Shown here one piece after another: positions 43,352 through 53,450 of a stretch of 64,000 bases of DNA. Source of the DNA: Syngnathus acus (Eukaryota > Chordata > Actinopteri > Syngnathiformes > Syngnathidae). Position 1 is the first letter of the stretch, and every line of letters begins with the position of its first letter. The stretch is from the NCBI RefSeq assembly GCF_901709675.1, contig NW_023590222.1, positions 162,540 through 226,539 on the forward strand, written 5' to 3'. The position numbers and the translations under genes are program-made. A model generated the notes under the pieces. The model was not told the DNA's origin, searched no databases, and worked only from the letters and a program-made list of their open reading frames with translations.

Positions 43352-46180
43352 CGTCTACTTGTGGGTCCGCAGGTGGGCGTAGAGGCCGATCCGGGATCCA
43401 CATATTTTTGTGCAGTGTGGGCAGGGGAAAGTGGTGGTGGGTTGTGGTCGTGCTGGAGCCTGTTTTTGTCTTTCCTTACGGAGTTGTTGTTTGGTTTCTG
43501 GGACACGGCGGAGTTCCTTTTCATGATGTGCTGCCCCTTCTTGCACCGCTACCCTCCAGCAGTTCCTGTTCAAGGCGATGCGCTCCCAGTCCTGAGATGT
43601 TATTTGGAATTTCTTGAGACTGGTCTTGAGGTTGTCCTTAAAACGTTTCTTTTGCCCGCCCGGGGCTCGCGGACCTCTCTCCAGCTGGGAGTATAACATC
43701 TGTTTGGGGAGGCGGGTGTCAGCCATGCGGATGAGATGTCCTGTCCATCGGAGTTGGTGCTGCATTATTAAGGTGGTGATGCTCGGTATCCTGGCTTCCT
43801 CCAGAACGCTGATGTTTGTGCGTCTGTCCTCCCATTTGATCCTGAGTATTTTCCTCAAGGTTCTCTGATGGTGTTGTTCAAGAGCTCTTAGTTGCCTGCT
43901 GTAGGTTGTCCATGATTCTGCCCCATAAAGTAAGGTGGGGAGAACCACAGCTTTGTAAACCAGGAAGTTGGTGTCAACCCGGAGGTCTCTGTCTTTAAAG
44001 ACTCTTTTCCGCAGTCTGGCATACGCTCCACTGGCACAGCTCAGGCGATGGTTGACCTCAGAGTCAATGTCCGCTTTGGAGGAGAGAAGGCAGCCGAGGT
44101 AGGGGAAGTGGTGAACATATTCAAGTGCAGTGTTGTCCACATTTATGATGGGCCGAGTAGATGGCTGGTTGGGTGGGGGTTGATGTAGCACCTGGGTCTT
44201 CTTGATGTTCACGGTCAGACCCAGGGCTCTGTATGCCTTAGCGAAGGAGTTCAGGATGCCCTGGAGGTCTTCTGCAGAGTGTGCTGCAATGGCATTATCG
44301 TCTGCATACTGAAGCTCCACGACCGTGGTGGTTCTGATCTTGGTTTTGGCTTTGAACCTGTTAAGGTTGAAGAGCCTGCCATCAGTTCTGTACCAAATTG
44401 GGATTCCGTGTGGTAGTTCTTCGTTGATGAGGTGGAGTATGGCGGCAATGAACACAGAGAACAGGGTGGGTGCAATGATGCATCCCTGTTTGACCCCTGT
44501 CTCTACAGTGAAAGGCTCAGTCAAGGAGCTGTTGTTGAGCACTGTGGCTGTCATTCCGTCATGTAATAAACGCAGTATTCTGACGTATTTATCCGGGCAA
44601 CCATACTTCAGAAGGATTTTGTCAGGTCTATGAAAGCCATGAACAAAGGCTGTTTATGCTCACGGCATTATTCCTAGAGTTGGCGTGCTGTAAAAATCAT
44701 GTCTGCAGTGCCTCTAGATGGGCGAAAACCGCACTGCGATTCTGGGAGAACTTCCTCAGACAGTGGCAGTAGGCGATTGGCAAGAACACGAGCAAGTACT
44801 TTGCCAACTGTTGAAAGGAGCGAGATGCCCCTATAGTTTCCGCAATCCGCTTTGTCCCCTTTCTTGAAAATGGTCACTATCAGAGCATCCCTGTGCTCCG
44901 AGGGGAGTACTTCTTTTTCCCAGACCTTCAGAAAGAAGGAATGGAGGTGGCGCTGGAGCTCTACTCCACCTTCCTTTAGGACCTCAGCTGGGATCCCATC
45001 TGGCCCAGAGGCCTTGTTGTTCTTCAGGCTCCTGATGGCATCTTGGACCTCTGCTAAAGTGGGAGGTTCACCCATGTCTTCCCTGATGGGACTCTGAGGG
45101 ATGTGACTGAGGAAATCTGACTGAGTTGTGCTGTCACGGTTGAGGAGTTCCTGAAAGTGCTCTCTCCACCGGTTGTTTATGGACTCATTGTCCTTCAACA
45201 GCTCCTGCCCGTCTTTAGAGCGTAGGGGGTTTTGGCCGCGATGGCTTGGGCCGTAGACAGCCTTAGTAGCGCTGAAAAAGCCTCTGGTGTCACCAGAGTC
45301 TGACAAACTCTAGATTTCCAGTGCCCTTTCTGTCCACCAGGAGTTTTTAATCTGTCTCACCCGGCTCTGGACGTCAGCCTTGGCTCTGGAGTTAGCCTGT
45401 CTCTTTGCTGTGCAGGTGATGTCATTTTGCCAGACACGAAAGGTTTCCCTTTTCTTGGAGATGAGCTGTTCTATCTCCGTGTCGTTCTCATCAAACCAGT
45501 CCTGATGCTTTCTGGCCTTGTACCCGAGAGTGGCACGGCAGGTGTCGAGGATGGAAGACTTGAGCAGGCTCCAGTGTTCGTCAATGTCCTCAGGGTATTC
45601 CTGATTGAGGCTTTCTCCAAGAGAGGCCTGAAACTGCTGCAGGGCGGCAGTTTTGTTCAGGGTCTCAAGGTTTAGTCTCTGCCGGCTCAGCTTCTTTTGC
45701 AGTCTCCTCTTCCTCTTGAGTCTGATGGACATCGTGGATCGTATCAGGCGGTGATCTGTCCATTAGGCCTCTGAATCCATCATGGCTTTTGTGATGCTCA
45801 CGTCGCGCTGATCCCTGGCCCTGACAATGACATAGTCAATAAGATGCCATTGTTTAGAACGAGGGTGTCTCCATGAACCATTGAGTTTGTTCTTCTGGCG
45901 AAAGATGGTATTGGTGATGGTAAGGTCGTATTGAGCACATTTGCTAAGAAGCAAAACCCCATTGGAGTTGATGTTTCCAATGCCTTCCTTTCCAATGGTG
46001 CCCTTCCAGAGGTGGTGGTCTCGGCCCACTCTGGCATTGAAATCTCCCAATATAATAATCTTGTCCTCCTTGGGGATTTTTGACAATACCTCATCCAGAC
46101 AGGCATATAAGGCCTCTTTTTTGTCCTCATCGGAAACGAGGGTAGGTGCATAAGCACTAAGAACTGTTGCCGTCATCTAA
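43352..46180 (-). pseudogene. RTE-like LINE ORF2, most complete copy (endonuclease to zinc finger)
   Basis: The endonuclease part (46,176-45,763) has GDFNARVGRDHH and HLIDYVIVRARDQRDV and ends SEA-TAA-WTDHRL, a nonsense change before the catalytic-type DH. The linker (45,732-45,310) is in the same frame and ends in TAG, followed without shift by RT fingers (SGPDGIPAEVLKEGG, NYRGISLLSTVGK). A TAG and a deletion after FIDLTK remove motif A and change frame. The remaining 399 codons (44,554-43,355) hold GVKQGCIIAPTLF, YADDNAIA, thumb and the terminal C2H2 finger intact. Two stops and the motif A deletion make it inactive; both RT lesions are shared with 13,821-15,451. Confidence 0.88.
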
Positions 46181-46890
46181 CATCCACCACCTGATGTGCC
46201 AGCTTGTGACTAGGGGCTTCCAGACTTCACAATCCTGCCCCCGTTGCCACTTACTGGTCGCCACAGGACTTTAATCCGGGATGTAAGGTGGACTCCCTGA
46301 AAAAGACGCCTGTGCGTGACTTTGTTTAAAGTGGGGAGACTGGTGCACAGACAGTCACCACACTGTCCTTGACAGATCGGGGTCAGAGTCCAGTGGCAAG
46401 GAGACCAAGACGACTGGTGACCCTTTTCTGCTGCAGCCTTCATCCGCCTTCCCAGCCGTTGTGACGCCACCCCTTAGGTCAGCTATCATCCTCCGCCTGG
46501 TCCACCGTTGAGGTCTTCACTATTTTACCCATAGCTGGAGCTGTTTACCCACAGTGGTTGATGGGCAGTAGGGCGTGTCCACACACCGGTGGGCCTACAT
46601 GCCACATCTCTGGGGCCCACTGCTGCTCCGAGATCCTGCACAACTTAGCCTGGGACCACAAGGTGCCAGTTGCCGTGTGTGGCCACGAGGAGGCGTGTGC
46701 AAGTCTTGGCAATGGAGAGGCTGTGTACCGGCTTATACACTCGGCTCCTCTTTTCACCCCCGGAAACAGAGGGCTAGCCGGTGGCGGTAGCTGAAAGCAG
46801 AAAAGTGGCAAGCAGACGCACCATGCAGCATGCACAAACTACAGGCACTACGACTCCAACACGACTGCACTGACGCATCACACGCCCTGT
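46181..46890 (-). mobile_element. 5' leader of the RTE-like LINE
   Basis: Non-coding GC-balanced sequence upstream of the endonuclease. Parts (GGGCGTGTCCACACACCGGT) recur at 58,330-58,350 in a related element, which supports its being element sequence and not host DNA. Confidence 0.6.
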
Positions 46891-46900
46891 GTGCTGATGG

Positions 46901-46944
<44 letters not shown>

Positions 46945-46960
46945 CACACACACACACAGG
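46901..46960. repeat. (CA)n microsatellite
   Basis: Nearly pure CA with one CACACG interruption. The matching GT tract at 53,762-53,837 lies at the same place in the inverted copy. Confidence 0.95.
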
Positions 46961-46964
46961 GCAG

Positions 46965-47202
46965 TGACTCTCCAATACACATAGATACCAAATGGTCAGG
47001 TGAAGCTTTCCCGCCTTTTCCGGACAGTATAAAACCTTCTGACCTGGAGACCTGACCTAGTGTTGTTACATCTGCTGAAGTGCCATGTGCATTGACCGGC
47101 CATTAAACAACCCAAGATCTTGCCAATAAAGAACCAACCGTTACTCCACATCTTAGTTTTCCTGACCCAACAACAGACATCATCAACAACATGCAACAGC
47201 CG
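46965..47202 (+). mobile_element. LTR-like element (TATA box and poly(A) signal)
   Basis: TATAAAA at 47,028-47,034 and AATAAA at 47,125-47,130 are spaced as in the U3/R part of an LTR. The end CATGCAACA is followed by an antisense tRNA-like sequence. Relatives: 50,884-51,200 (-), 53,521-53,760 (-), 54,560-54,945 (+). No gag/pol sequence is seen; these would be solo or partial LTRs. Confidence 0.55.
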
Positions 47203-47272
47203 TTGGTGGAATCGAACCCGCACTTTCCTAACTGTGAAGCGGACGTGCTAACCAGTGTACCACCGAGCCGCC
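47203..47272 (-). pseudogene. tRNA-like sequence (SINE-head type) next to the LTR end
   Basis: On the minus strand it reads GGCGGCTCGGTGGTACACTG, GTTAGCACGTCCGCTTCACA and GCGGGTTCGATTCCACCA: A and B boxes are present but the acceptor strands do not pair. The same head type occurs in fish tRNA-derived SINEs. Confidence 0.65.
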
Positions 47273-47337
47273 AAAGAGTATAAATATTACTATGTTGAGT
47301 CAAATACAAGACAGATTACAGATTTAAAACCACCCTT

Positions 47338-47416
47338 CGACGAGGATGGGAATCCATGCGTGCAGAGCACAGCGGATTATCAATCCATCGCCTTAAACTC
47401 TCGGCCACCTCATCGT
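47338..47416 (-). pseudogene. tRNA-Ser pseudogene
   Basis: Reverse strand GATGAGGTGGCCGAGAG, then AAGGCGATGG, resembles tRNA-Ser(GCT), but the anticodon reads GAT within ATTGATAATC. A second, worse relic is at about 47,500-47,574 (-). Both match the pair at 52,556-52,782. Confidence 0.65.
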
Positions 47417-47419
47417 GGA

Positions 47420-47894
47420 CAACTTGTGTTGACACATCACATTATGTACGTTATGCCAAGATACTTTGGATGTGAAGATAATGAAAATCCGGCGAGGATG
47501 TGATATGAAATGATGAGTGGAGAGCACAATGGGGTAGCAACACATCGCCTGAATATCTCAGCCACCGCATCTCATGCATGAGTTGTATGGGCGACATGAT
47601 ATGGTATGTACGGTGTGGTATAAGCCGCAAGGTAATATGATACAATACTTTAGATGTGAAACGAAGAAGAGATAAGCCACAAAAGAAGTGACACTGTCAA
47701 CAAAGAAAAACGTTTTTTCAATGTTGTCTCACCCCAAATCTTTGGGATTATCGGATCTGCGCAGTTGGATAATTCCACCAACATTTTAACATCAACATTC
47801 TTTCATGGTCTGCCTGGGTGTCCTGGCTGAAGATCCTAAAGGTTTTGAATTCATTTTATGATTCCGCATATAAGCCATGATCGTATAGTGATAA
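47420..47894. other. No gene recognised
   Basis: Apart from the second tRNA-Ser relic, I see only diverged duplicate sequence of 52,290-52,700. Confidence 0.5.
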
Positions 47895-47896
47895 GT

Positions 47897-47995
47897 ACCG
47901 TAAATTCCGGACTATAAGCCGCGGCTTTTTTCCCAAATTTTGAACCCTGCGGTTTATAGTCAGGTGCGGCTTATATAAGGATTTTTTCGTGATTT
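47897..47995. mobile_element. MITE with CCGGACTATAAGCCGC motif
   Basis: ACCGTAAATTCCGGACTATAAG is followed by imperfect inverted motifs (GCGGTTTATAGTC, GCGGCTTATATAAGG), the pattern of a widespread fish MITE group. The right border is unclear. Confidence 0.5.
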
Positions 47996-48002
47996 TTGTG
48001 AT

Positions 48003-48560
48003 GACTTGATCACTTCAAGATTCAAGAGTTCTGGTGGGACACGTTACGTGCTGTCTGTATCTGGGCAGTTCGTGTGCGAGGTTCGCCCTGTTAAGATCAC
48101 CCAGAACAATGATTAGTGAGTTTGGTAGAAGTTTCTCCATGTCTGTTACCTGGTCAGCCAGCATCTGCGTGGCTTCACTCGCACGTGCGTGTGGTGGGAT
48201 GTAAACAGCCGCCATGACGATTGAGGAGAACTCCCGTGGTGAATAGAACGGCCGGCAGTTTATGAAAAGTGTTTCTAGGAGAGGGCTGCAAAACTCTTTC
48301 AACACCGTGACATCAGTACACCAACGTTCATTAATGTAGAAACAGAGACCACCTCCCTTTGATTTTCCGGAGAGCTCCGCGCTGCGATCTGCTCGCGTTA
48401 GCCTGAACCCGGCTAGCTCCACGGCGTGGTGGGGGGTTCGTTCGCTGAGCCACGTTTCCACAAAGCACAGCGCGGCGGATCTGCTGAAGTCCGTGTTCCT
48501 TGAAGTGAGGAGCAGCAGTTCGTCCATCTTGTTCGCCAGGGAGCGGACATTCGCCAGATG
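48003..48560 (-). pseudogene. L2 endonuclease fragment
   Basis: A frame of about 170 codons reads ALCFVETWLSERTPHHAVEL, SGKSKGGGLCFYINERWCTD, INCRPFYSPREFS and VLGDLNRANLAHELP. It is the N-terminal L2 endonuclease up to the GDxN block, then stops before SDH. RT is absent, so this is a 3'-truncated or rearranged piece. Confidence 0.8.
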
Positions 48561-48735
48561 ATATTATGAGCTTTAGTAGGAATGCACGCTAGGTGACCTG
48601 CGTCAAAGGGCTCTAAACCCTTTCTCTTACTCTGCCATGTGACTCAGAGATTACACAAAGCAGTGGCGCTGTTTGGACCATCTGCATTGTATTAAAACCC
48701 AATCAATCAGCATTTAAATTCAATTCTTCTGACCA

Positions 48736-49046
48736 GCTCAGTGGCCTAGTGGTAGAGTGTCCGCCCTGAGACTGGAAGGTTGTGGGTTCAAACCCCGGCC
48801 GGGTCATACCAAAGACTATAAAAATGGGACCCATTGCCTCCCTGCTTGGCACTCAGCATTAAGGGTTGGAATTGGGGGGTTAGATCACCAACTGATTCCC
48901 GAGCGCGGCATGGCTGCTGCTCACTGCTCCCCTCTCCCCCAGGGGATGGATTAAAATCACACGGGGATGGGTTAAATGCAGAGGACAAATTTCACCACAC
49001 CCAGGTGTGTGTGTGACGATCATTGGGACTTTAATCTTTAATCTTA
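48736..49046 (+). mobile_element. Full-length tRNA-headed SINE
   Basis: The head GCTCAGTGGCCTAGTGGTAG (A box) and GGTTGTGGGTTCAAACCCCG (B box) is an internal RNA polymerase III promoter. The body CCGGGTCATACCAAAGAC runs to GTGACGATCATTGGGACTTT. The tail is TTAATCTTTAATCTTAA. It is the reference copy for fragments at 3506, 23,769, 59,953 and 60,210. Confidence 0.88.
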
Positions 49047-49223
49047 ATTTTGCTCACCAAAAACAAGTTGTAATGAACGTGAACTTTTAATGCATTTTAT
49101 TCAGAAGGTTACTTTGAACCCCGAGGCTTGAATGGCGGCGCGGCGTATTTATGGATTTTACGGCCTCCAGGGGGCGCTCTAGCAGGAAGCAAGTCGCTCT
49201 TGCTTCTTATTATTCTTCTTATT

Positions 49224-49270
49224 ATTATTTCTTCTTCGTCTGTCTCGCTGACAGACGAAGAAGAAATAAT
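49224..49270. other. Perfect 21-bp hairpin
   Basis: 49,224-49,244 and 49,250-49,270 are exact inverse complements with a 5-nt loop (TCGCT). The stem is half CTTCTTC-type simple sequence. No element borders found. Confidence 0.85.
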
Positions 49271-49341
49271 GCGCCGAAGAAGACGTGCTAGTTTTTTTTT
49301 AATCCAGCCCTATTAGTCTTGTGTAAATGACAAATTATTTG

Positions 49342-49413
49342 AGGTCTCACCGAGATTTGAACTCGGATCACTGGATTCAGAGTCCAGATTGCTCACCATT
49401 ACACCATAGAACC
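49342..49413 (-). tRNA. tRNA-Gln (CTG)
   Basis: The anticodon arm CTGGACTCTGAATCCAG is perfectly paired, unlike in the array genes, and the T-arm GAGTTCAAATCTC is canonical. The acceptor stem GGTTCTA/TGAGACC has one mismatch and two G-T pairs. It is the best tRNA-Gln in the window by anticodon stem. Confidence 0.8.
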
Positions 49414-49591
49414 CTGGCAGTGACAGAAGGAGGAGCATAATTCTTTCTGAGCACAATGCACTAACTAAGGCGCTCATTTTACGAAATTGACAAAAGTAGT
49501 GGAGGCAGGGCTTACACACTCATAGGGCTGTCCACAAAGTACTGAATTGGAATTTCCAAATTTGTGTTCCATGTAAATGACTACAAATTGG

Positions 49592-49654
49592 AAGTTCCAC
49601 CAAGGCTTGAACTTGGATTGCTAGATTCAGAGTGCTCACAATCACACCATGCCA
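49592..49654 (-). pseudogene. tRNA-Gln pseudogene
   Basis: Same body as the preceding gene but with about 8 bases missing in the D/anticodon region (GAGCACTCTGAATCTAG). Confidence 0.75.
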
Positions 49655-49659
49655 ACATT

Positions 49660-49664
49660 GATTA

Positions 49665-49698
<34 letters not shown>

Positions 49699-49790
49699 CA
49701 TTTATTGATCCCCGGGGGTGGGGAAATTCAGGCCCCATCAGAATCCATACCACAGAGCGGGTATACAAAAGACACACAGATGGCATGAGC
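49660..49790. mobile_element. (TTGA)n-tailed LINE 3' fragment
   Basis: TTGA/ATTG tetramers at 49,660-49,697 are followed by TTTATTGATCCCCGGGGGTG and GGGGAAATTCAGGCCC, a 3' end seen again at 54,385-54,500 (TTTATAGATCCCCGGGG). Confidence 0.65.
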
Positions 49791-50413
49791 GCAACTCAAT
49801 AGGCTCTCATAAGGCTGCCACACAAAAGCGCCACAAAGAAACCCATTAAGTACGAAAGATAAAAGCCATCAAAGCAAAGGAAAAAAAAGTAACAGCGGCC
49901 AACCAGCACCCCTCAATATCAGAGAACACCCCAAAACACACAAAATAGCCTCCACGGGGTCCATAAACAGGTGTAAGGACAGTCCAGTTCAACGGCGCCC
50001 AATGGACCGTGGTCGTGAATCGGTGAAAACATCACAAAACAGGCAAACGTGTGAGCAGCGTCCTGGGCACCCAGTCGGGGCAGGTGCAGATGGACACCAC
50101 GGGGCTAGCACGGCGAAGGTCGTTGGTTCCGACGATCACAAGGCTGCGAGGCCAAGGCGAGGGACCCGTCAGCACCGGCCGGATAAGCAGGAAGCCGTCG
50201 TAGAGTTACGCCGGTCTCAACCGATTACTCGGTAATCCAGAAGAGCATTAGCTTTAAAACCATCCAAGATCTAAAGTAAGTTCCACCAGTTGACATTGTA
50301 ACTCGGAGAACATGTGATTACTTTATCAAATACTATATGGCTCCTGTTTGCCGAGGTGTCCCTGGCACACTTTGCAAAGCAGACAACACTGACAAATAGA
50401 TTTAGAAAATGTT
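49791..50413. other. No gene recognised
   Basis: Moderate GC content, no convincing frame, RNA or element end. Confidence 0.5.
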
Positions 50414-50485
50414 GTTTCCACCCAGTCTCAAACAGGGGGTCTTTCGCGTCTTAGAAGAACAGGATGACCAATACGCTATGGAAAC
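50414..50485 (-). pseudogene. tRNA-Val-like pseudogene
   Basis: It starts GTTTCCATAGCGTATTGG and ends GGGTGGAAAC on the minus strand. The anticodon stem TTCTT/GCGAA does not pair and the loop reads CTAAGAC. A further Val-like 3' half is at about 50,678-50,716 (+). Confidence 0.6.
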
Positions 50486-50778
50486 TGCTGTGACGTCCAA
50501 AGCATTTTGAGAAGCCTGGCAAAAGTTCAACAAAAGGGAGTGAGGAAGAAAGCAGGCACTTATGAACTTTTTGATTTGCTTTTCAAAACTGTGCCAGCAA
50601 AAGCAATTTTTCCATACAAAGAAATAAACTCCGCGTCGGGGAATTGAAGCCCGATTTGCCGAGCCCAGGCTGAGTCGTTTCGCTAAAGGGTACCTGATTT
50701 GAGACTGGGTGAAAACCAGGTTTCGCACTTTTCTTTAACTTTTGCCAAGCTCTTCAAAAGGCTATGTGTGTCAGCGCG

Positions 50779-50839
50779 GTTTCCATGGTGTAGTGGTTAT
50801 CACATTCCCTCACACGCTGAAGGTCCCTGGTTGGAAACA
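50779..50839 (+). pseudogene. tRNA-Val (CAC) pseudogene
   Basis: GTTTCCATGGTGTAGTGG and CCCTCACACGC are intact, but about 11 bases of the T-arm and acceptor are deleted. Confidence 0.75.
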
Positions 50840-50883
50840 AGTCTTATGATCCTTTTGATTTTAGACTCCGCGTCGGGGAATTG

Positions 50884-51200
50884 AAAATGTGGAGTAACAG
50901 ATATTAGGTTGTTTAATGGCAGTCAGTGCACTTCAGCAGATGAAACAACAACGTCAAACTTCAAATCAGAAGGCTATATACTGACCAAAAGCAGGAACTA
51001 GGAAGGGAATGGGAGGGAAGGATAAGGTCTGTTCTGTTATCACCTGAATGTCCTGTTATTTACTGAATGTTTTGTGACTATGTGTCATGGAACTTAACTG
51101 AGCTCTGTGTGCCGTGTCTGTGCTCACTGCCTATGTGTAAGTGAAAGTCACAAAGCTCTGTGTGCCGTGTCTGTGCTCTGATTGAGCGACTATGTTTGGG
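50884..51200 (-). mobile_element. LTR-like element, reversed
   Basis: On the minus strand it has CACAGACACGGCACACAGAG, ACAAAACATTCAGTA and then TATATAGCCTTCTGA (TATA region), matching 54,600-54,790. The AATAAA is lost. Confidence 0.55.
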
Positions 51201-51312
51201 TAAATTATTTACACATTGATCGATATGATGAAGTATATATGTTTGTATGAACTAATAAGAGTATCTGCACATTGCTGTTGCTCCCTCTTCAGGCCCTAAA
51301 CTGATCGCCATT

Positions 51313-51600
51313 CAATTCCATCCATTCCATCCATTATCTGTACCGCGGGGGGTCGCAGGCGTGCTGGAGCCTATCCCAGCAGTCATCGGACAGTAGGCGG
51401 GGGACACGTTGTAACTGGTTGCCAGCCAATCGCAGGGCACACAGAGACAAACAATCATTCGCACTTGCACTCACACCTATGGGCAGTTTGGATTACTAAA
51501 TCGGCTGACCAAGCATGTTTTTGTGATGTGGGAGGAAAACCCGGGGAAAACCTACGCAGGCACGGGGAGAACCTACAAACTCCACACAGGGAGCACCAGA
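51313..51600 (-). mobile_element. tRNA/RTE-type SINE body, reversed
   Basis: (CCAT)n is followed by GCTGGAGCCTATCCCAGC, GGTTGCCAGCCAATCGCAGG and ACTCCACACAGGGAG, the body of an abundant fish SINE whose tail resembles the Rex3/RTE 3' end. The tRNA head is missing. Confidence 0.75.
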
Positions 51601-51818
51601 TCACAAGTCAAAAGTCCTTATATGATACAAATGGATTTGATTTCATGTCGAATCGTATGCTTTGCATGTTTGAGTGGGGATTTGGGGAGGTTTCACCGAA
51701 CATGTCAATGAATGAGGGAGTAACCGTAAAGATCTAAAATAGTGATGGTTCGGGTGCGCTTGGTGCCCAGTAGCACTCACCTTTGGTCCAGTAAGTAAGG
51801 TGCACCACTGTAGCAGAT
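51601..51818. other. No gene recognised
   Basis: Single-copy-looking DNA without a convincing frame. Confidence 0.4.
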
Positions 51819-51891
51819 GTTTCCATAGTGTAGTGATTATCATGTTTGCCTAACACGCGAAAAGTCCCCAGTTCGTGACTGGGTAGAAACA
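51819..51891 (+). tRNA. tRNA-Val (AAC)
   Basis: 73 nt with D-arm TAGTGTAGTGATTATCA, anticodon loop CTAACAC (AAC), stem TTTGC/GCGAA (one G-T), and T-arm CCCAG-TTCGTGA-CTGGG fully paired. The acceptor GTTTCCA/TAGAAAC has one mismatch. A functional gene is possible. Confidence 0.75.
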
Positions 51892-52289
51892 GCTTCGTTA
51901 CATTCCGATTGGTAGCGAATATGACATGGACCTGAGGACTGCATTTCAGTGATTAATGAATTCTGATTAATATCATAGCCGGTTTGGACGTGTCCTTTCA
52001 GGGTCATAATTGTGTGTCTACCGCTGCCTCGTGGCAGCCAGGCCTAAAAAACGATGGGAACGCCTGAGGGAGTTTCGCCAAGATGAATTAGGAAGAACTT
52101 TATGAAATAAAGTTGATGTGAAAACGTAGGTGGACGTAATGTCTGGAAGGTTGTGTTCAACAGAAGGCTGTTTGGTAACAGTGAACAACGGACAAATTCA
52201 GCAAGGTAATTTAATTACGCCATGACCCAGATTCGTTCCGGGGATGCTACGGCCACAACGCTGTGTGATCATGCAATAGCATACAAGAA
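51892..52289. other. Spacer with tRNA-Pro-flank homology
   Basis: 51,896-51,970 matches, in reverse, the flank upstream of the tRNA-Pro pseudogene at 8770-8845. The remainder is unrecognised. Confidence 0.5.
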
Positions 52290-52555
52290 ATTTAGGGTAT
52301 TTTCTTTAGGATCTTCAGCCGACCATGAAAGAATGTTGATGTTAAAATGTTGGTGCAAATATCCAACTGCGCAGATCCGATGATCCCAAAGATTTGGGGT
52401 GAGACAACATTGAATTTTTTTTTTCTTTGTTGACAGTGTCACTTCTTTTGTGGCTTAGCTCTTCTTCGTTTCACATCTAAAGTATCGTATCATTTTACCT
52501 TGTAGCTTACACTACCCCGTACATGCCATATCATGTCGCCCATACAACTCATGCA

Positions 52556-52640
52556 TGAGATGCGATGGCTGAGATATTTAGGCGATGGGTTGCTACTCCA
52601 TTGTGCTCTCCACTCATCATTTCATATCAAATCCTCGTCG
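52556..52640 (+). pseudogene. tRNA-Ser pseudogene
   Basis: GATGCGATGGCTGAGATATT, GATGGGTTGCTACTCCATTG and AATCCTCGTCGG align with tRNA-Ser(GCT), but the D-arm and T-arm are broken. It lies 60 bp upstream of the good gene. Confidence 0.65.
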
Positions 52641-52700
52641 GATTTTCAAAGTATCTTGGCACAACGTACATAATGTGTCCTGTCAATGCCATATGAGCAA

Positions 52701-52782
52701 GATGAGGTGGCCGAGAGGTTAAGGTGATGGATTGCTAATCCATTGTGCTCTGCACTCATGGGTTCAAATCCCATCCTCGTTG
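52701..52782 (+). tRNA. tRNA-Ser (GCT)
   Basis: 82 nt with GATGAGGTGGCCGAGAGG start, anticodon arm TGGATTGCTAATCCA (GCT), Ser-type long variable arm TTGTGCTCTGCACTCATGG and B box GGTTCAAATCC. The acceptor GATGAGG/CCTCGTT pairs with two G-T wobbles. Likely a functional-type gene. Confidence 0.85.
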
Positions 52783-52805
52783 AAAGTTGGTGTTAAATTG
52801 TTGTA

Positions 52806-53398
52806 CAGACGAGCCTCGGTTCTCGAGAAAATCAGTATTTGAACAAATAATTTGAGAATTTTTTGCTCCGGATGTCGAACGAAATTCGATTGTCGAACCT
52901 CACGAGACGAGCCGAGAGGACCCGCATGCCAACTGACTCCGTTCGTTATTACATTCTCGTTACTCTGAGGATTGCAACAACTCTAATCATGCCTCCAAAG
53001 GAAGCAAGTGGGAGCAGTAAAGCCATTCTAAAACACAAAGACGCTCCTAAAGCAATGCAACAGTGAGCGCCCGGCGCGCTGCGGTTGCGCGATCGGACCA
53101 AATTAAGCTCTCTGCGCACTGAGGTCCACTTAAATTTTGGAAAGTACATCAGGACTTTAAAAATATTTTCTAAATTTTAGCGACTGCTCTGTCACAATAA
53201 TGCGACCAGCATCGGCGAAGCACTGCAGTTGCGCGATCGGACAAAAATGCGCAAATGAAAAAATACTTTAAAAAGGCGGGTTTTTTTTTGCTTGGAACGG
53301 ATTAATTTCTTTCCATTATTTGTAATGGGAAAACATGATTCGCAATTTGAACGATTCACTTCAACAACCTTCTGTGGTCGAAAACCGAGGCTCCACTG
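52806..53398. mobile_element. Complete non-autonomous Tigger-like element
   Basis: The left end CAGACGAGCCTCGGTTCTCG and the right end CGAAAACCGAGGCTCCACTG are inverted repeats, with TA target duplications at 52,804-52,805 and 53,399-53,400. The interior keeps a start resembling MPPKEASGSSKAIL, but no DDE transposase. It is absent from the inverted duplicate near 47.3 kb. Confidence 0.88.
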
Positions 53399-53450
53399 TA
53401 TCTGTAATCTGGTTTGTATTTGACTCAATATAGTAATATTTATACTCTTT

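Larger units (their letters stand above)
46970..47860 (+). repeat. Inverted duplicate partner of 52,290-53,760
   Basis: The order LTR-like end, tRNA-like sequence, tRNA-Ser pseudogene pair and GTTGTCTCACCCCAAATC recurs in reverse at 52,290-53,760, where a 593-bp Tigger-like element has been added. The copies are clearly diverged, so this duplication is older than those of region 1. Confidence 0.75.

Noticed and set aside
50630-50680. tRNA-Asp 3' half at CTCCGCGTCGGGGAATTGAA (repeated at 50,868)
   Set aside because: Only about 20 bases resemble a tRNA-Asp acceptor/T-arm; no anticodon arm is present, so it is not reported as a tRNA.
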